A DNA stretch of 64,000 nt from JAEUIE01 sp046350055 (GTDB lineage: Bacteria; Planctomycetota; Planctomycetia; Gemmatales; HRBIN36). The position numbers and the translations under genes are program-made. The stretch is from positions 4,340,001 through 4,404,000 of the forward strand of contig JAXMBC010000001.1 of assembly GCA_046350055.1 (NCBI GenBank). The letters are read 5' to 3'. How positions within the stretch are numbered: the first letter of the stretch is position 1; every line of letters starts with the position of its first letter. Below are positions 33,933-42,286 of this stretch, piece after piece. A model generated the notes under the pieces. It did no database searches. It was not told the origin of the DNA and saw only the letters and a list, made by a program, of their open reading frames with translations.

Positions 33933-34874
33933 ATGTCGTCATTAGTAGTATATGCTGTCAACATTTTGACTTTAGTCCTGGTTACTGCTCTGTACATGTG
34001 GAAAATGGCTGCTTGGGTTCGCTCACCGAACTCAACGCTGAGGCGCAGTATCCTCACATCGGCCGTAATTTGGGTTTGTTCGATCCTCTCATTGCTGCTC
34101 AATTCATATCTGGATGTGCCGATACCGATTCTGATAGGCCTTGTTATCGTCGACATGATTTTCATTCAGTATGTCTTCGTACTCAAGTTTGTACGTGCTC
34201 TAGTTGTGTTTGGTGCCTATGTTTTGGGTTGCATTACTGTCATTTTCCTTGGGAGGTTTGTGGTACGACCTTACATCATGGAATCAATTGAAGTTAACTC
34301 CAACTCAATGGCTCCGACACTTGTTGCTAGACACCATTTGGGAGTTTGTCCCCAGTGCGGCAGTGCCGCCATCATTCCCATCAGCGAGCATGGCTTCTTT
34401 CATCAAGAAGGTATTTGCAGCAACTGTCGTGCTGTCAACACTATTGAACCACAGAAAATTTTGACAGAGAAGTATGGTCACGATCAATGTTGTGTAAATA
34501 AATGGCTGAAGCCCAGGCGATGGGACGTAGTTGTCCATAGGGCAAATCATGATGATCGTATTCTGTATGCATTCCGTCTCGTGGGTCTTCCCGGCGAAAC
34601 AATGATGATTCGAGATGGTGCAGTTTGGATAAACGACGTGAAGCAGGAACTACCATCTCATGTGGGCCCCATACAGTACTTGGCTGATTCGATAGACCGC
34701 GCAAATTCCATCTATGGTCCCATTACCCTAAAGTCCGGTGAAGTGTTTGTCTTAGGGGATTACTCCGCGTCCTCTAGCGATTCACGTGTGTTTGGAGTTG
34801 TCCCGGAAGCCAACATTGTAGGCGTGGTTGACCTCATTTACTGGCCAATGAAGCGGATGCGCATCCTTCGCTGA
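33933..34874 (+). CDS. Signal peptidase I-like (S26) protein with four-Cys insert
   Basis: A 314-residue membrane protein. Four membrane segments (about 4-25, 38-60, 62-86 and 88-110) precede an S26 domain. The nucleophile region is VNSNSMAPTL (Ser125), the later boxes are RLVGLPGETMMIRDGAVWIN and GDYSASSSDSRVFG. Two features are odd. Right after the Ser box lies a probable zinc ribbon, CPQC (139-142) and CSNC (162-165). The box that holds the general-base Lys (YIKRxxGLPG) reads LYAFRLVGLPG, with Phe at the Lys position. It may be inactive, use another base, or have a different role. By eye its base composition is clearly AT-richer than its neighbours. The ATG at 33933 has weak GGAA 8 nt upstream; the frame is open from 33843. 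Confidence 0.85.
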   Translation: MSSLVVYAVNILTLVLVTALYMWKMAAWVRSPNSTLRRSILTSAVIWVCSILSLLLNSYLDVPIPILIGLVIVDMIFIQYVFVLKFVRALVVFGAYVLGCITVIFLGRFVVRPYIMESIEVNSNSMAPTLVARHHLGVCPQCGSAAIIPISEHGFFHQEGICSNCRAVNTIEPQKILTEKYGHDQCCVNKWLKPRRWDVVVHRANHDDRILYAFRLVGLPGETMMIRDGAVWINDVKQELPSHVGPIQYLADSIDRANSIYGPITLKSGEVFVLGDYSASSSDSRVFGVVPEANIVGVVDLIYWPMKRMRILR

Positions 34875-34903
34875 GCAATTGCAAGATGAATGGTGCCGCG
34901 TGA

Positions 34904-34940
34904 GAATCCCCCTCACCTTTCCCCGGTTGGGAGAGTGGAG
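34904..34940. repeat. Short repeat, degenerate copy of the one at 42187
   Basis: The stretch contains AATCCCCCTCACC and TCCCCGG-T-TGGGAGAG in the same order as the copy at 42187-42230. It overlaps the last codons of the PlsC-type acyltransferase gene, so the repeat supplies that protein's C-terminal residues. Confidence 0.6.
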
Positions 34941-35719
34941 ACAGAGTGTTCCGCTTGGAATTTCTGCCCCCGCAGCGTAGCCATCACGCCTCGCCACAGA
35001 TCATACACCCCACCCACGCCAGACTTGCCCGAGAGTATCGTGTCATACTGCGAGCCATCGCGGCTCATCACCGCAGACGCTAACCGATCCTGCACCACCA
35101 CCATCTGCTCATTGAGATAGCCTGTCCATTCCTCCGTGTTCCGTAGCTGCCCCGCTGCGTCGATCGCCGACCCGAAGGCAAAGTGGGCCTCAGGCTTCTT
35201 CTCGTTCCAGAACGGATACTCGATTGCCATTGGTAACACGATGCCACGCTTGATCCTTGCCAGCAAAGCCCCCAGGCCATTCTTCAAATCGGGGGGACGA
35301 TGCCGCACATCGCGAAACTCTCCTTGAGCTGTCAGCCAGAGCATCGTCGCCGGCTTGGAAGTAATCGCTTCCCCCATGCGCAGGAACTGCACCGCTCCCC
35401 TGGCATTCTGTTCCACGCCGAAGAAGCCAAGCTTACTGAAGATGTTGTACTTCTGCAGCATCGCCGCATCCATCGGGGCATAGTGGCTGCGGCCAGGGAA
35501 GCACTCAGAAGCAACCACGCACAGCAGCGGGTCCCACCAGCCGGGATGGTTCAAATACACAATCAGCGGTACATCCAGAGGCACTGCAGCAGGACGACCC
35601 GCTTGCAGAATGCGGGTAGCATGAAAGAACTTCCCCACCTGGTACTTCTTGACGTACCACAGGAACCACGGCGCGATCGTGGTGGAGATCTTGGGTAATT
35701 CGGTAGACGGTACTGTCAT
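34913..35719 (-). CDS. PlsC-type acyltransferase
   Basis: A 268-residue member of the glycerolipid acyltransferase (PlsC/LPLAT) superfamily. The catalytic H-x4-D is seen as NHPGWWDPLL (His near 58). Other segments are FGVEQNARGAVQFLRMGEAI, placed like the second acyltransferase block, and IVLPMAIEYPFWNEKKP. The usual third-block EGTRS is replaced by LTAQGEFRD, as in several bacterial side groups, so the acceptor may not be lysophosphatidate. The final eight or so codons lie inside a short repeat shared with 42187, suggesting the original C-terminus was replaced. It is divergent from the esterase gene (starts about 50 nt apart). Confidence 0.85.
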   Translation of the reverse strand: MTVPSTELPKISTTIAPWFLWYVKKYQVGKFFHATRILQAGRPAAVPLDVPLIVYLNHPGWWDPLLCVVASECFPGRSHYAPMDAAMLQKYNIFSKLGFFGVEQNARGAVQFLRMGEAITSKPATMLWLTAQGEFRDVRHRPPDLKNGLGALLARIKRGIVLPMAIEYPFWNEKKPEAHFAFGSAIDAAGQLRNTEEWTGYLNEQMVVVQDRLASAVMSRDGSQYDTILSGKSGVGGVYDLWRGVMATLRGQKFQAEHSVSTLPTGER

Positions 35720-35771
35720 AGCGGTCTCTGCTCGTTAATATAGGGAGACTCATTCCATCATGGGGCCAGTT

Positions 35772-36539
35772 ATGACTGCATTGATTGCATCCGTCCTGCT
35801 TTTCATGAACCTGCCGGTGGAGACCACGATGGCCAAGCGACTCACGAAGGAATCTCCCGAGCCGGGCAAGATCACCAAGCTCACGTTCACGGAAGATGGC
35901 AAAGACTATCCCTACTGGCTCTATGTTCCCAAGAATGCTGCCAAGCAGGCTCCACTCATTCTTTTTCTGCATGGTTCCGGCGAGCGGGAAGGTGGAGCCA
36001 AGGGACCTCACCAGGTCGGTCTGCCTCCTGCGATTGCCAAGCACGAGAATTTCCCGTTCTACGTGCTCATTCCCCAGTTCAGCAAGCAAGGCTCCTGGGT
36101 GGCCAGCGGTCCTGATGCGAAGCGGGCGATGAGGATTCTCGACATGGTCATCAAGGAACACGACATCGACACCAAGCGGCTTTATCTCACTGGCCTCTCT
36201 ATGGGTGGCTGTGGCACCTGGGAGAATGCTGTCGCCTATCCCAAGAAGTGGGCCGCCATCGCACCTGTCTGTGGCTATTTCAACAAGAAGAGAAACTTTT
36301 ACGAAGGCTTGAGCGAAGATCAGATCAAATCCCTGAAGGACATGCCCATCTGGTGCTTCCATGGAGATAAAGATGGTCCTGTGCCAGTATCCGAATCACG
36401 CACAGCCATGAAACTGCTCTATTCGGTTGGCGCGCATCCGAACTACACCGAGTTCCCCGGTGTCGATCATAACTGTTGGGATCTGACCTACGCCAACCCC
36501 CAGCTCTTCAAATGGTTCCTGGGACATAAGCTGAAGTAA
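35772..36539 (+). CDS. Exported alpha/beta-hydrolase (esterase/peptidase-like)
   Basis: A secreted hydrolase of 255 residues with a short signal peptide (ALIASVLLFMNLPV). The catalytic triad is visible: Ser in LTGLSMGGCGTWE, Asp in CFHGDKDGPVPV and His in PGVDHNCWDLTY. The oxyanion segment is ILFLHGSGERE. This layout matches planctomycete proteins often called phospholipase/carboxylesterase or prolyl oligopeptidase-like, and CE1-type feruloyl esterases. Substrate is open. ATG 35760 is an alternative start with GGGAG 12 nt upstream. Confidence 0.88.
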   Translation: MTALIASVLLFMNLPVETTMAKRLTKESPEPGKITKLTFTEDGKDYPYWLYVPKNAAKQAPLILFLHGSGEREGGAKGPHQVGLPPAIAKHENFPFYVLIPQFSKQGSWVASGPDAKRAMRILDMVIKEHDIDTKRLYLTGLSMGGCGTWENAVAYPKKWAAIAPVCGYFNKKRNFYEGLSEDQIKSLKDMPIWCFHGDKDGPVPVSESRTAMKLLYSVGAHPNYTEFPGVDHNCWDLTYANPQLFKWFLGHKLK

Positions 36540-36554
36540 GATCATTTCCTCATC

Positions 36555-36577
36555 AGGCTCGATCTTGTATCGAGCCT
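36555..36577. terminator. Hairpin between esterase gene and mutS2
   Basis: A perfect 9-bp inverted repeat, AGGCTCGAT / ATCGAGCCT, with a 5-nt loop (CTTGT) starts 15 nt past the esterase stop and ends 20 nt before the mutS2 ATG. No T-run follows, so it may be a weak terminator or a 5'-leader structure of mutS2. Confidence 0.55.
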
Positions 36578-36597
36578 CCATCGACCCAAGAATTTCC

Positions 36598-38496
36598 ATG
36601 CCCTTCGATTCCCATACCCTTGAGCTGCTCGAATTCGGGAAGATCCGAGACCTGGTGGCTGGGTACACTGTCACATCGCTGGGCAAGGAACTGGCGCACA
36701 AGCTCGAGCCCCTAAGCCAGCTGGAACAGATCGAAAAGCAGATCAGCCTCGTCACGGAGATGACTGAGGCACTCTCTGCCAGGCATGTGCCGCCACTCTC
36801 AGGTGTCAGCGATGTTCGACTCCTTCTTCGCAGGGCGACGATTGGCAGCAGCCTGACGCCTACCGAAATCAACCAGGTGAAAGATGTACTCACTGCTACC
36901 GGGTCAGCATATCGCTACCGCATGAAGCTCGATCCACGTTGCAACCAGCTCATCAACCTGCTGGCCCGCGTGGAGGACAATGGTTCGCTGGCCCGTACCA
37001 TCGAAGGTTCCGTCGATGCCCGGGCCCACATCCTCGATATGGCCAGCAGCGAACTCAGCTCGGTTCGCCACAAGCTGCATGAAATCGATGATCGCATCCA
37101 GCAGGAACTCAAACGCATCCTGCGTGACAGCGTCGTCCGTACCGCCCTGCGGTTTCCCAATGCCACCCTCAGTGGCGACCACTATGTCCTGCCTGTTGCT
37201 GTCAATCATCGTCAAAAGGTGCCAGGCATCGTCCACCGCACCAGCGCTACGGGTGATACAGTCTACATCGAACCTGCAGCCCTGTCGCAGTTTAATGCCG
37301 AGCGATCACTGATCAAGGTCGAGGAAGAGAAGGAAATAGCCAAGGTTTTGCGTCGCCTGACGGCTGAGATTGCCCGGGTGGCCAAGCCACTGCAAATCGC
37401 CCTCGAAGTGCTGGCACAGGTGGATGTCATTCAGGCCAAGGCTAAGCTCAGCCTGGAATACCAGATGTGCCCGCCGAAAGTGAACACTGAAGGCAGGCTC
37501 TGGTTGAACCAGGCTCGTCATCCCCTGCTCTTGCACCTCTTCAGACAGTCGAACCCTCCTAAGGATGTCGTCCCCATCGATATCCGCCTCGGCAGCGACT
37601 ACGACATGCTCATCATCACCGGACCCAACACTGGTGGCAAAACGGTCGCCTTGAAAACAGTCGGCCTGCTCTGTCTAATGGCCCAGTCGGGCATGCACTT
37701 CCCGGCCCAGCCTGGTTCGATGGTCCCTGTACTCGATCATCTCCTTGCTGACATTGGCGATGAACAAAGCCTCGAACAATCGCTCAGCACCTTCAGCTCT
37801 CACATCACCCGTATCCGCGACATCTTTCATCAGGCTAATGACAAGAGCCTGGTGCTGCTGGATGAACTCGGAGCAGGCACCGACCCCACCGAAGGCGCAG
37901 CCCTGGGCCGCGCGATCCTCGATCATTTGGCCAAAGTGAAATGCCTGGCGATGGTGACGACGCATCTGGGCGAACTCAAGACCTATGCCTTTCACAATCA
38001 ACGTGCCGAGAATGCAGCGGTGGAGTTTGATGTCGCCTCGCTGCAACCCACGTATCGTCTGTTAGTTGGCCAGTTTGGTCGCAGCTGTGCCCTGCAAATT
38101 GCCCGCCGACTGGAGTTGCCGAAAGAATTGATGAAGCGGGCCCAGCACTACCTGCGCAAACGTCGTGAACGCAGCAGCAGCGAACTGGAGAAGTTGCAGG
38201 CTGCCCGCGAAAGTGCAGAGAAAGCCCGTCACGAAGCTCATCTTGCGGAAGTGGAAGCGGAAAAGAAACGACAGGAATACGAAGCCAAGCAGTCGGCCCT
38301 GGCAAAGCAACAGCAGCGTGATGAGGAATTGAAACGCTTTCGCGAGACGCTACGCCCAGGCATCGCCGTTGCGGTGGAACGCTTCGATCAGCCGGGCCAG
38401 GTCGTTCGAGTCGATCAGGGCCGTGGTCTCGCCGTCATCAAAGCGGGCCTGGGTCAATGGGAAGTCCCACTGCGTGAAATCTTCCCCGGCGAGTAA
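36598..38496 (+). CDS. mutS2: MutS2 ATPase lacking the Smr nuclease domain
   Basis: A 632-residue MutS2-family protein. The N-terminal core (LELLEFGKIRDLVAGYTVTS) and clamp/lever helices lead to the ATPase: Walker A ITGPNTGGKTVALKT near 342-349 and Walker B LVLLDELGAGTDPTEGAALG near 418-430. After a charged coiled coil comes a KOW-like segment (VAVERFDQPGQVVRVD), and the protein ends at PLREIFPGE. Typical MutS2 is about 780 residues and ends in a Smr endonuclease domain, which is absent here. A role in DNA-structure or stalled-ribosome handling is still possible. Start ATG 36598 is taken because it matches family N-termini; a TTG at 36565 is in frame. Confidence 0.93.
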   Translation: MPFDSHTLELLEFGKIRDLVAGYTVTSLGKELAHKLEPLSQLEQIEKQISLVTEMTEALSARHVPPLSGVSDVRLLLRRATIGSSLTPTEINQVKDVLTATGSAYRYRMKLDPRCNQLINLLARVEDNGSLARTIEGSVDARAHILDMASSELSSVRHKLHEIDDRIQQELKRILRDSVVRTALRFPNATLSGDHYVLPVAVNHRQKVPGIVHRTSATGDTVYIEPAALSQFNAERSLIKVEEEKEIAKVLRRLTAEIARVAKPLQIALEVLAQVDVIQAKAKLSLEYQMCPPKVNTEGRLWLNQARHPLLLHLFRQSNPPKDVVPIDIRLGSDYDMLIITGPNTGGKTVALKTVGLLCLMAQSGMHFPAQPGSMVPVLDHLLADIGDEQSLEQSLSTFSSHITRIRDIFHQANDKSLVLLDELGAGTDPTEGAALGRAILDHLAKVKCLAMVTTHLGELKTYAFHNQRAENAAVEFDVASLQPTYRLLVGQFGRSCALQIARRLELPKELMKRAQHYLRKRRERSSSELEKLQAARESAEKARHEAHLAEVEAEKKRQEYEAKQSALAKQQQRDEELKRFRETLRPGIAVAVERFDQPGQVVRVDQGRGLAVIKAGLGQWEVPLREIFPGE

Positions 38497-38511
38497 CTGG
38501 CGAATACCAAG

Positions 38512-38567
38512 CCGAAGCGTCAGCGAGGAAAGTTACCTGGGTGGAGCGTTCCTCGCTAACGCTTCGG
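38512..38567. repeat. Long imperfect inverted repeat after mutS2
   Basis: The arms CCGAAGCGTCAGCGAGGAA (38512-38530) and TTCCTCGCTAACGCTTCGG (38549-38567) pair over 19 bp with one mismatch, with an 18-nt loop. It lies 16 nt past the mutS2 stop, so it can act as a terminator. The motif GAAGCG(T/C)(T/C)AGCGAGG resembles a palindromic repeat I believe is common in planctomycete intergenic regions; that is recollection, not a search result. Confidence 0.8.
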
Positions 38568-38669
38568 GTTAGTATCGTTCACCATATCTTCACGCCCCCT
38601 CGCGTCCTGCCGCTCGCCATGTCTGATGTTGCTTCCTAATCTCATAGAGACCTCTTCGGGGAATGTTGC

Positions 38670-40385
38670 ATGTCTCGTCTGCCGCTGCTGTTGTTGTGTT
38701 TGCTCATGCTCGGGCCGCTGATGTATCTTCACTCGAAGAAACAAAGGCAACAGGAATTGTCGACTCTTCCACCAGCGAATGCTGTCCGTTTGCCGGAGAA
38801 TTCGCCCAAGCTGCTGGTGCTGGTGGTATTTGATCAGTTGCGGGGCGACTACCTGAGCCGCTGGAGCAGCCTCTATGGTAATGATGGTTTCAACAAGCTC
38901 ACCCGCGAAGGCGCCTGGTTCACCAACTGCCATTACCCCTATTCCATGACCGTCACTGGCGCTGGTCACGCCACACTGGGTACGGGTTGCGTGCCGGCAC
39001 AGCACGGTATCGTGGAAAATGACTGGTACGACCGCAGCATCCCCGGTGCTGTCTATTGTGCCACCTTCGGTGAACGCTATGGCATGGTGCCTGCTGGAGC
39101 CAGAAGCAAATCAGGTAAAGGGGCCGGTGGTGCTCCTGTGAGACTCCTGACGCCGGCGCTGGGTGACTATGTCAAAGGTGCTACCAGCAATCGCGGCAAG
39201 GTCATCGGTATCTCGCTCAAGGATCGGGGCGGCGTCTTGCCGACCGGCATCAAGGCGGACATCTGCTACTGGTACGACGATAATACTGGCAACTTTGTCA
39301 CGTCCGACTATTACACTGATCACTTGCCGAGCTACATGGCACAATTCAACAAGCTGCGCACCGCCGATCAATGGTACGGCAAAGACTGGGGCTACTTCCG
39401 TACGGATATCAACTACACAACGTATAGCAGCCAGGACGATTCCCCCGGCGAAGGTACCGGGGTCAAGCAGGGCCGCACGTTCCCACACCCCATGACCGGT
39501 GGTGAGAAGAAGATCGGGTCCAAGTTCTATGATGCAGTCTATACCTCGCCTTATGGTAATGACCTGACCTGGGCTGCTGCCAAAGTGGTGATCGAGAATG
39601 AAAAACTGGGACAGGATGCTAATACCGATTACCTCGTCGTCAGCTACTCGAGTAACGATTCGGTAGGCCATGCCTACGGCCCCGATTCGCAGGAAGTGCT
39701 CGACATTACTCTCCGCAGTGACATGATCGTGGCAGAGATGATTGCCTACCTGGATGCCAGAGTGGGACGACAGAACTACGTGCTTGCCCTTTCAGCCGAT
39801 CATGGCGTGAGCCCCAACCCGGAAATGGCCCGCCTCAAGGGGCATGTAGCGAATCGAGTGGACGCGACCCGGGAAGTGGTGGAACTGGAGTTTATGCTGA
39901 AGGTGAAGTACAAGACAAAAGCCAAGTGGATCGAAGCGGTTCATGGTGCAGGCGTCTATTTGAACAAGCAGGCTGTTCGTCAGGCCGGCATCTCGCAAGC
40001 GGAAGCTGAGCAGGAGGTGGCGAACTGGTTCATGTCGCGACCTTATTACCAGGAAGTGTATACTCGCACTCAGGTACTGAACGCTTCGGTGCTTCCACCC
40101 AATGGACAACTGGTAAAGAACTGTTTCCATCCGCAGAGGTCTGGTGATGTGATGCCGGTGTTGAAGCCCTACCACTTCCTTTCGAAGTACACAACTGGCA
40201 CGACGCACGGTTCGCCTCACGAATACGATACGCATGTGCCTCTGGTGTTCTTCGGTGGCAATGTGCAGCCCGGGCAACATGCGGAACGGGTCTCGCCTCA
40301 ACTGGCTGCTGTCGGACTGGGCCATGCCATCGGGCAGACCATCCACGACAGCGCCGTCAAGGTACCAGCGGGCCTGTTCAAATAA
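38670..40385 (+). CDS. Exported alkaline-phosphatase-superfamily phosphodiesterase/phosphatase
   Basis: A 571-residue exported or membrane-anchored enzyme (hydrophobic PLLLLCLLMLGPLMYL at residues 4-19). It has the type I phosphodiesterase/nucleotide pyrophosphatase fold: KLLVLVVFDQLRGDYL with the first metal Asp, the nucleophile Thr in YSMTVTGAGHATLGTG near 95, SADHGVSPNPE with a metal Asp-His pair, and the final His in GTTHGSPHEYDTHVPL. It is closest in layout to PafA-like phosphatases. It would release phosphate from monoesters or diesters outside the cytoplasm. GGGGA lies 7 nt before the ATG. Confidence 0.92.
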   Translation: MSRLPLLLLCLLMLGPLMYLHSKKQRQQELSTLPPANAVRLPENSPKLLVLVVFDQLRGDYLSRWSSLYGNDGFNKLTREGAWFTNCHYPYSMTVTGAGHATLGTGCVPAQHGIVENDWYDRSIPGAVYCATFGERYGMVPAGARSKSGKGAGGAPVRLLTPALGDYVKGATSNRGKVIGISLKDRGGVLPTGIKADICYWYDDNTGNFVTSDYYTDHLPSYMAQFNKLRTADQWYGKDWGYFRTDINYTTYSSQDDSPGEGTGVKQGRTFPHPMTGGEKKIGSKFYDAVYTSPYGNDLTWAAAKVVIENEKLGQDANTDYLVVSYSSNDSVGHAYGPDSQEVLDITLRSDMIVAEMIAYLDARVGRQNYVLALSADHGVSPNPEMARLKGHVANRVDATREVVELEFMLKVKYKTKAKWIEAVHGAGVYLNKQAVRQAGISQAEAEQEVANWFMSRPYYQEVYTRTQVLNASVLPPNGQLVKNCFHPQRSGDVMPVLKPYHFLSKYTTGTTHGSPHEYDTHVPLVFFGGNVQPGQHAERVSPQLAAVGLGHAIGQTIHDSAVKVPAGLFK

Positions 40386-40484
40386 TCCTCCATCACCTGA
40401 TCATCACCATATCGTATCCTGCCATGCCGGTGAGCCGGTCATATCCTGACCCTGTACCCATAACGGAAGCCCGGAGCCACCTCC

Positions 40485-42164
40485 ATGGACATGGAAAAGA
40501 TCGTATCACTGTGCAAACGAAAAGGCTTCATCTTCCAGGCGAGCGAAATCTACGGGGGCATCAACGGCTTCTGGGACTACGGCCCGCTGGGCGTGGAACT
40601 CAAGAAGAACATCAAGGATGCCTGGTGGAACGACATGGTCCGCAACCCCCCCCCCGGCCCGGATGGGGAAGAGATCGTGATGGTGGGGCTGGACTCGGCG
40701 ATTATTCAGAACCCGAAGGTGTGGGTAGCCAGTGGACATGCGGGTGGATTTGCTGATCCGATGGTAGATTGCAAAGAGTGTAAAGGCCGATTTCGAGCAG
40801 ATCATCTGTGGATCGCATGTTATTCAAGAGAAAGCTATGTAGAAAACCTGTCGAAACGAATTGATGACTACAACAAGTTGATCGCCGTGGGGAACAAAGA
40901 AGGGCAAGAAGGACTCGAATTGGCAAGACAACAAGTCATGACTGCGAAGCCGGACTATCTGAAAACCGTTGTTGCTTCTGGTCGTGAAGACGCAGATAAA
41001 TTAGGTCAGCTTAGTGCCAAAGAACTCAAAGCAATGCCAACTTTGAAGTCTTGGGGGCCGGTCGTTGATCTCAAAAGCTTCATATCGCCACCGGTTAGTG
41101 GAAATCCACCTTGCCCAAACTGTGGCAAGGCTTCTTTAACTGAACCTCGGGCGTTCAATTTGATGTTTGAGACGAATGTGGGTGCTGTACGAGACGACGC
41201 AAGTGCAGCCTATCTTCGTCCAGAAACAGCCCAAGGTATCTTCACCAACTTTAAGAACGTCGTTGATAGTTGTCGTGTCAAACCACCGTTCGGAATCGCA
41301 CAAGTTGGCAAGTCCTTCCGGAATGAAGTTACACCTCGCAATTTCATTTTCCGCTCTCGTGAGTTCGAACAGATGGAGATTGAGTTCTTCTGCCCGCCTG
41401 AGACGTCTATCAAGTGGTACGAGTACTGGCGGGATGTCCGCAAAGCCTGGTACACCAAGCTCGGCATCAAGTCGGAGAAGTTACGGCCTCGGGAACAGGG
41501 CGAGAAGGAACTGGCTCACTACAGCAAGGCTTGCACCGATATCGAATACCTGTTCCCCTTCAGCGAGGAACCGCAGGAACTCGAAGGCGTCGCCCACCGC
41601 GGGGCGTTCGATCTGACTCAGCACCAGCAGCATTCGGGCAAGGACCTGTCCTACTTCGACGAAGCCGCGTGGGCGGTCTACGACAAGTCAGCCTTCAAGG
41701 GCGACAAGAAGCGCGAGCAGGAAGAGAAAGCCAAGTTCCGCTACATTCCGCATGTGATTGAACCCAGTGCCGGAGCGGATCGTTTCACCCTGGCTGTGCT
41801 CTGCGAGGCCTATTCCGAAGACACGATGGATGGCGAGACCCGCACCGTGATGCGGTTCCATCCCCGTCTCGCCCCCGTGAAGGCTGCCATCCTGCCACTG
41901 GTCAACAAGGAAGGCATGCCCAAGGTGGCAGAGAAGCTCTACCGGGAACTGAAGCGTGACTGGAACGTACAGTTCGATGATGGCGGAGCCATTGGCCGCC
42001 GCTACCGTCGCCAGGATGAGATCGGTACACCATTCTGCTTCACGATTGATGGGCAGACGCTGCAGGACCAGACCGTCACCATCCGCTACCGGGACGATGG
42101 CAAGCAGGAACGCCTACCGATGAGTGAGGTGGCAAACAAGCTGCGGGAAGCATTAAGGCCCTAA
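40485..42164 (+). CDS. glyQS: Glycyl-tRNA synthetase (homodimeric, class II)
   Basis: A 559-residue single-chain glycyl-tRNA synthetase that charges tRNA-Gly. The start KIVSLCKRKGFIFQASEIYG and GFWDYGPLGVELKKNIKDAW are diagnostic. A CxxC pair follows in VDCKECKGRF and a second in CPNCGK. Motif 2 is VGKSFRNEVTPRNFIFRSRE and motif 3 is at the later ATPase segment, EPSAGADRFTLAVL. The C-terminal anticodon-binding domain starts near LAPVKAAILPLVNKEG. By eye the middle part of the gene (about 40750-41400) has lower GC than both ends, discussed as a finding. GGAG lies 8 nt before the ATG. Confidence 0.96.
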   Translation: MDMEKIVSLCKRKGFIFQASEIYGGINGFWDYGPLGVELKKNIKDAWWNDMVRNPPPGPDGEEIVMVGLDSAIIQNPKVWVASGHAGGFADPMVDCKECKGRFRADHLWIACYSRESYVENLSKRIDDYNKLIAVGNKEGQEGLELARQQVMTAKPDYLKTVVASGREDADKLGQLSAKELKAMPTLKSWGPVVDLKSFISPPVSGNPPCPNCGKASLTEPRAFNLMFETNVGAVRDDASAAYLRPETAQGIFTNFKNVVDSCRVKPPFGIAQVGKSFRNEVTPRNFIFRSREFEQMEIEFFCPPETSIKWYEYWRDVRKAWYTKLGIKSEKLRPREQGEKELAHYSKACTDIEYLFPFSEEPQELEGVAHRGAFDLTQHQQHSGKDLSYFDEAAWAVYDKSAFKGDKKREQEEKAKFRYIPHVIEPSAGADRFTLAVLCEAYSEDTMDGETRTVMRFHPRLAPVKAAILPLVNKEGMPKVAEKLYRELKRDWNVQFDDGGAIGRRYRRQDEIGTPFCFTIDGQTLQDQTVTIRYRDDGKQERLPMSEVANKLREALRP

Positions 42165-42186
42165 CACGATGGGCTTCGCCGCAGTG

Positions 42187-42230
42187 AATCCCCCTCACCC
42201 CCTTCCCCTCTCCCCGGTGGGAGAGGGGAG
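42187..42230. repeat. GC-rich hairpin repeat, second copy at 34904
   Basis: A 44-nt element opening AATCCCCCTCACCCC and closing with a 10-bp hairpin, CCCCTCTCCC (42205-42214) / GGGAGAGGGG (42219-42228), loop CGGT. It is 22 nt past the glyQS stop and may serve as its terminator. A degenerate copy lies at 34904-34940 with a similar upstream context. Confidence 0.7.
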
Positions 42231-42242
42231 CATGCAATATGA

Positions 42243-42275
42243 TACTTAGCACTTAGGACTAAGCACTTAGCACTT
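42243..42275. repeat. Short tandem repeat of ACTTAGCACTT units before ohr
   Basis: Three partly overlapping copies of a CTTAGCACTT-like unit, one interrupted by AGGACTAAG, lie between the hairpin repeat and the Ohr gene. Such simple direct repeats recur in this window (3886-3907 and 46173-46220) with other units. They overlap the probable promoter or leader of the Ohr gene. Confidence 0.55.
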
Positions 42276-42286
42276 TGGAGAAGACA

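Noticed and set aside
35505..36362. 285-codon minus-strand open frame
   Set aside because: Antisense to the esterase gene and the start of the PlsC-type gene, both of which carry catalytic motifs; the translation is a typical antisense shadow.
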